From: Eriocheir sinensis
Taxonomy: Eukaryota > Arthropoda > Malacostraca > Decapoda > Varunidae
DNA: 64,000 bases
Direction of reading: 5' to 3'
Assembly (NCBI RefSeq): GCF_024679095.1
Contig: NW_026111787.1
Location: forward strand, 1-64,000
The notes below the pieces were generated by a model, which saw only the letters and a list, made by a program, of their open reading frames with translations, had not been told where the DNA came from and did no database searches. Below, piece after piece: positions 62,181 through 64,000 of the stretch. The translations under genes and the position numbers were made by a program. Within the stretch, counting starts at the first letter, position 1. Every line of letters begins with the position of its first letter.

Positions 62181-64000
62181 ATTTGTTTCAAAATATATAT
62201 GCGAATACACATAAGATAACGTAGATTTCTATAAAAATACATATAAAAAATACACATAAAATTAAGTAAATACGTATAAAAAAAATGTATACAAAATACG
62301 CATAAAATAATGTAAATTCGTATAAATATAAATAAACAATATAGCAATAAAAGAATGTGTATTTGTATAAATATAAATATACAAAATGCACATAAAATAA
62401 CGTTATATTATATAAAACTATATACATAAAATAACGCAAATTTCTATAAAAATATATGTACAAAAATGAACATAAAATAAATTTGCATAAAAATATATAT
62501 ACAAAACACACATTAGATAATGTAAATGAGTATGAAAATATGTATAGAAAATACCTATGAAATAATCTAAATTCGTATCGAATTAAATTAAGAAAATACC
62601 AATATAATAATGTAATTTTGGATGAAAATATATATACAAAATACACATAAAATAACCTAAATACAAATACAAATACACACATAAAATAATTTAAAATTGA
62701 ATGAAATAAATATACAAAATAAACATAAAATAAGGTAAATTTGTAATGAAATATATGAAAAAATACACATAAAATAATATAAATTTGTATGAAAATATAT
62801 ATACAAATACACATTAAATAACATGAATTTGTATAAAATTTGTATCAAAATATATACGAATACACACAATAAAATAACGTAATTTTTTTATGAAAATGTA
62901 TATACAAAATACATATAATATAATGTAAATTTGTATAAAAATATATAAACAAATACACATAAAATAATGTAAATTTGGATAAAATGTATATACAAAATAA
63001 ACCTTAAATAATGTAAATTTGTATGAAAATAAAGCTGCAAAATATCCATATAATAACGCATATTTGCATAAAAATATATATACAAAAATACATATAAAAT
63101 AATTAAATTTGTATTAAAATAAATATACAAAATGCACGTACAATTAAGAAAATTTGTATTGAAATAGATATGCAAAATACACATCAATAATGTAAATTTG
63201 TATCAAAATATATATACGAATACTCATAAAATAGAGAAAATTTCTATGAAAATATACATACAAAATAGATAAATAAAATACACATATAACTAGTTAAATT
63301 TGTATTTAAATACATGTACAAAAAACACATAAAATAATGTAGATTTGTATGAAATGAAAACAAATACATTTTATATAAAATATATATACAAAATACACAT
63401 AAAATAATGTAAAATCATACCAAATAAATACACAGAATATCAATAAAATAATGTAAATTTGTATGAAATTAAAGATGCAAAATACCCATAAAATAAAGCA
63501 TATTTTGTAAAAATACATACACAAAAATACACATAGATTAATCAAATTTGTATTAAAATTAATATACAAAATGCACATACAATAAGGTAAATTTGTATTG
63601 AAAAATATGCAAAATACACAAAAAAAATGTAAATTTGCTACAAAATATTATATGAATACACATAAAATAACATAGATTTCTATAGAAATACATATACAAA
63701 ATACACTTGAAATAATGTAAATACGTATAAAAATATATATACAAAATACACATTAAATAATGTTAATGCGTGTCAAATAAATAAAAAAAAATATCATGAA
63801 AAGAATGTGTATTTGTATGAAAATAGATAAACAAAATACACATAAAATAACCTAAATTTGTATAAAACTATATACAAAAATAAGCAAAAATAATTTAAAC
63901 TTGTATGAAAGTAAATATACAAAAATAGGTAAATTTGTATTGAAATACATATACAAAATACACATAAAATAATGTAAATTTGAATGAAAATATATAAACA
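61980..64000 (-). repeat. Partial copy of the 51,890-54,070 segment
   Basis: The same distinctive monomers appear in the same order (the TTTAAAATTGAATGAAATAA stretch at 62,690 and 52,540; the TTTAAATACATGTAC stretch at 63,304 and 53,376). The offset drops from about 10.15 kb to 9.93 kb between these markers because about 220 bp, close to five monomers, is missing at about 63,010. Confidence 0.85.

Larger units (their letters stand above)
59601..64000 (-). repeat. Terminal reverse satellite block
   Basis: Reverse monomers to the window edge. It contains two internal repeats: 60,780-62,180 resembles 56,500-57,930 (offset about 4.25-4.28 kb), and 61,980-64,000 resembles 51,890-54,070 (offset about 10.15, then 9.93 kb). 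It is cut by the window end in mid-monomer. Confidence 0.9.

Overview
This window is repetitive DNA from end to end. I see no protein-coding gene, tRNA, rRNA, CRISPR array, recognisable transposon or other conventional gene. About one base in six is G or C in the rows I counted by eye. The whole 64 kb is built from diverged copies of one short monomer of about 45 bp. In its T-rich orientation the monomer reads TGTGTATTTTGTATATA, a short T-rich stretch, then ATACAAATTTACATTA. A gene-free satellite of this size, with seven (AT)n microsatellites of 109-240 bp, points to a eukaryotic nuclear genome (heterochromatic, centromeric, subtelomeric or sex-chromosome-type DNA). The species cannot be told from the sequence. 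Because 45 is a multiple of three and the common T-rich monomer has no stop codon in any of its three frames, the array yields dozens of spurious reading frames with a 15-residue periodicity (for example [15 protein letters not shown]).

There are four nested levels. (1) The ~45 bp monomer exists as about 16-20 recognisable variants. (2) The variants recur in preferred orders, such as the run containing ATTCGTATATATATTTTGAA, then GCATATCTATTTCAATACAA, then TGTATGTGCATTTTGTATAT, but with variable spacing (about 0.5-1.9 kb), so this is a loose higher-order repeat. (3) The array is cut into about 45 blocks, roughly 0.1-6 kb long, whose orientation flips; the same flip junctions recur in different copies. 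(4) Whole sets of blocks are duplicated: 31,829-43,768 and 43,769 to about 55,790 are direct copies offset by 11.93-12.03 kb, and 1-11,588 is an inverted copy of about 48,247-59,790. A further direct offset of about 12.7 kb links 8,805-11,588 with 21,584-24,150. Smaller partial copies lie at 60,780-62,180 and 61,980-64,000.

Region by region: 1-12.7 kb is the left arm of the large inverted repeat; 12.7-25.1 kb is a noisier second unit in the same orientation; 25.1-31.8 kb is a central zone of short alternating blocks, including the most degenerate stretch (26.3-26.7 kb); 31.8-55.8 kb holds the two direct ~12 kb units; 55.8-64 kb is a further, mainly reverse-oriented array.

Quality caveat: much of 5-6.7 kb and 9.6-29 kb shows single-base losses and odd AGG/GGC insertions relative to its cleaner counterparts. 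This looks at least partly like unpolished long-read consensus, and in sequence this repetitive the assembly could also be misjoined. Block edges were placed by eye and are good to about +/-15-20 bp.
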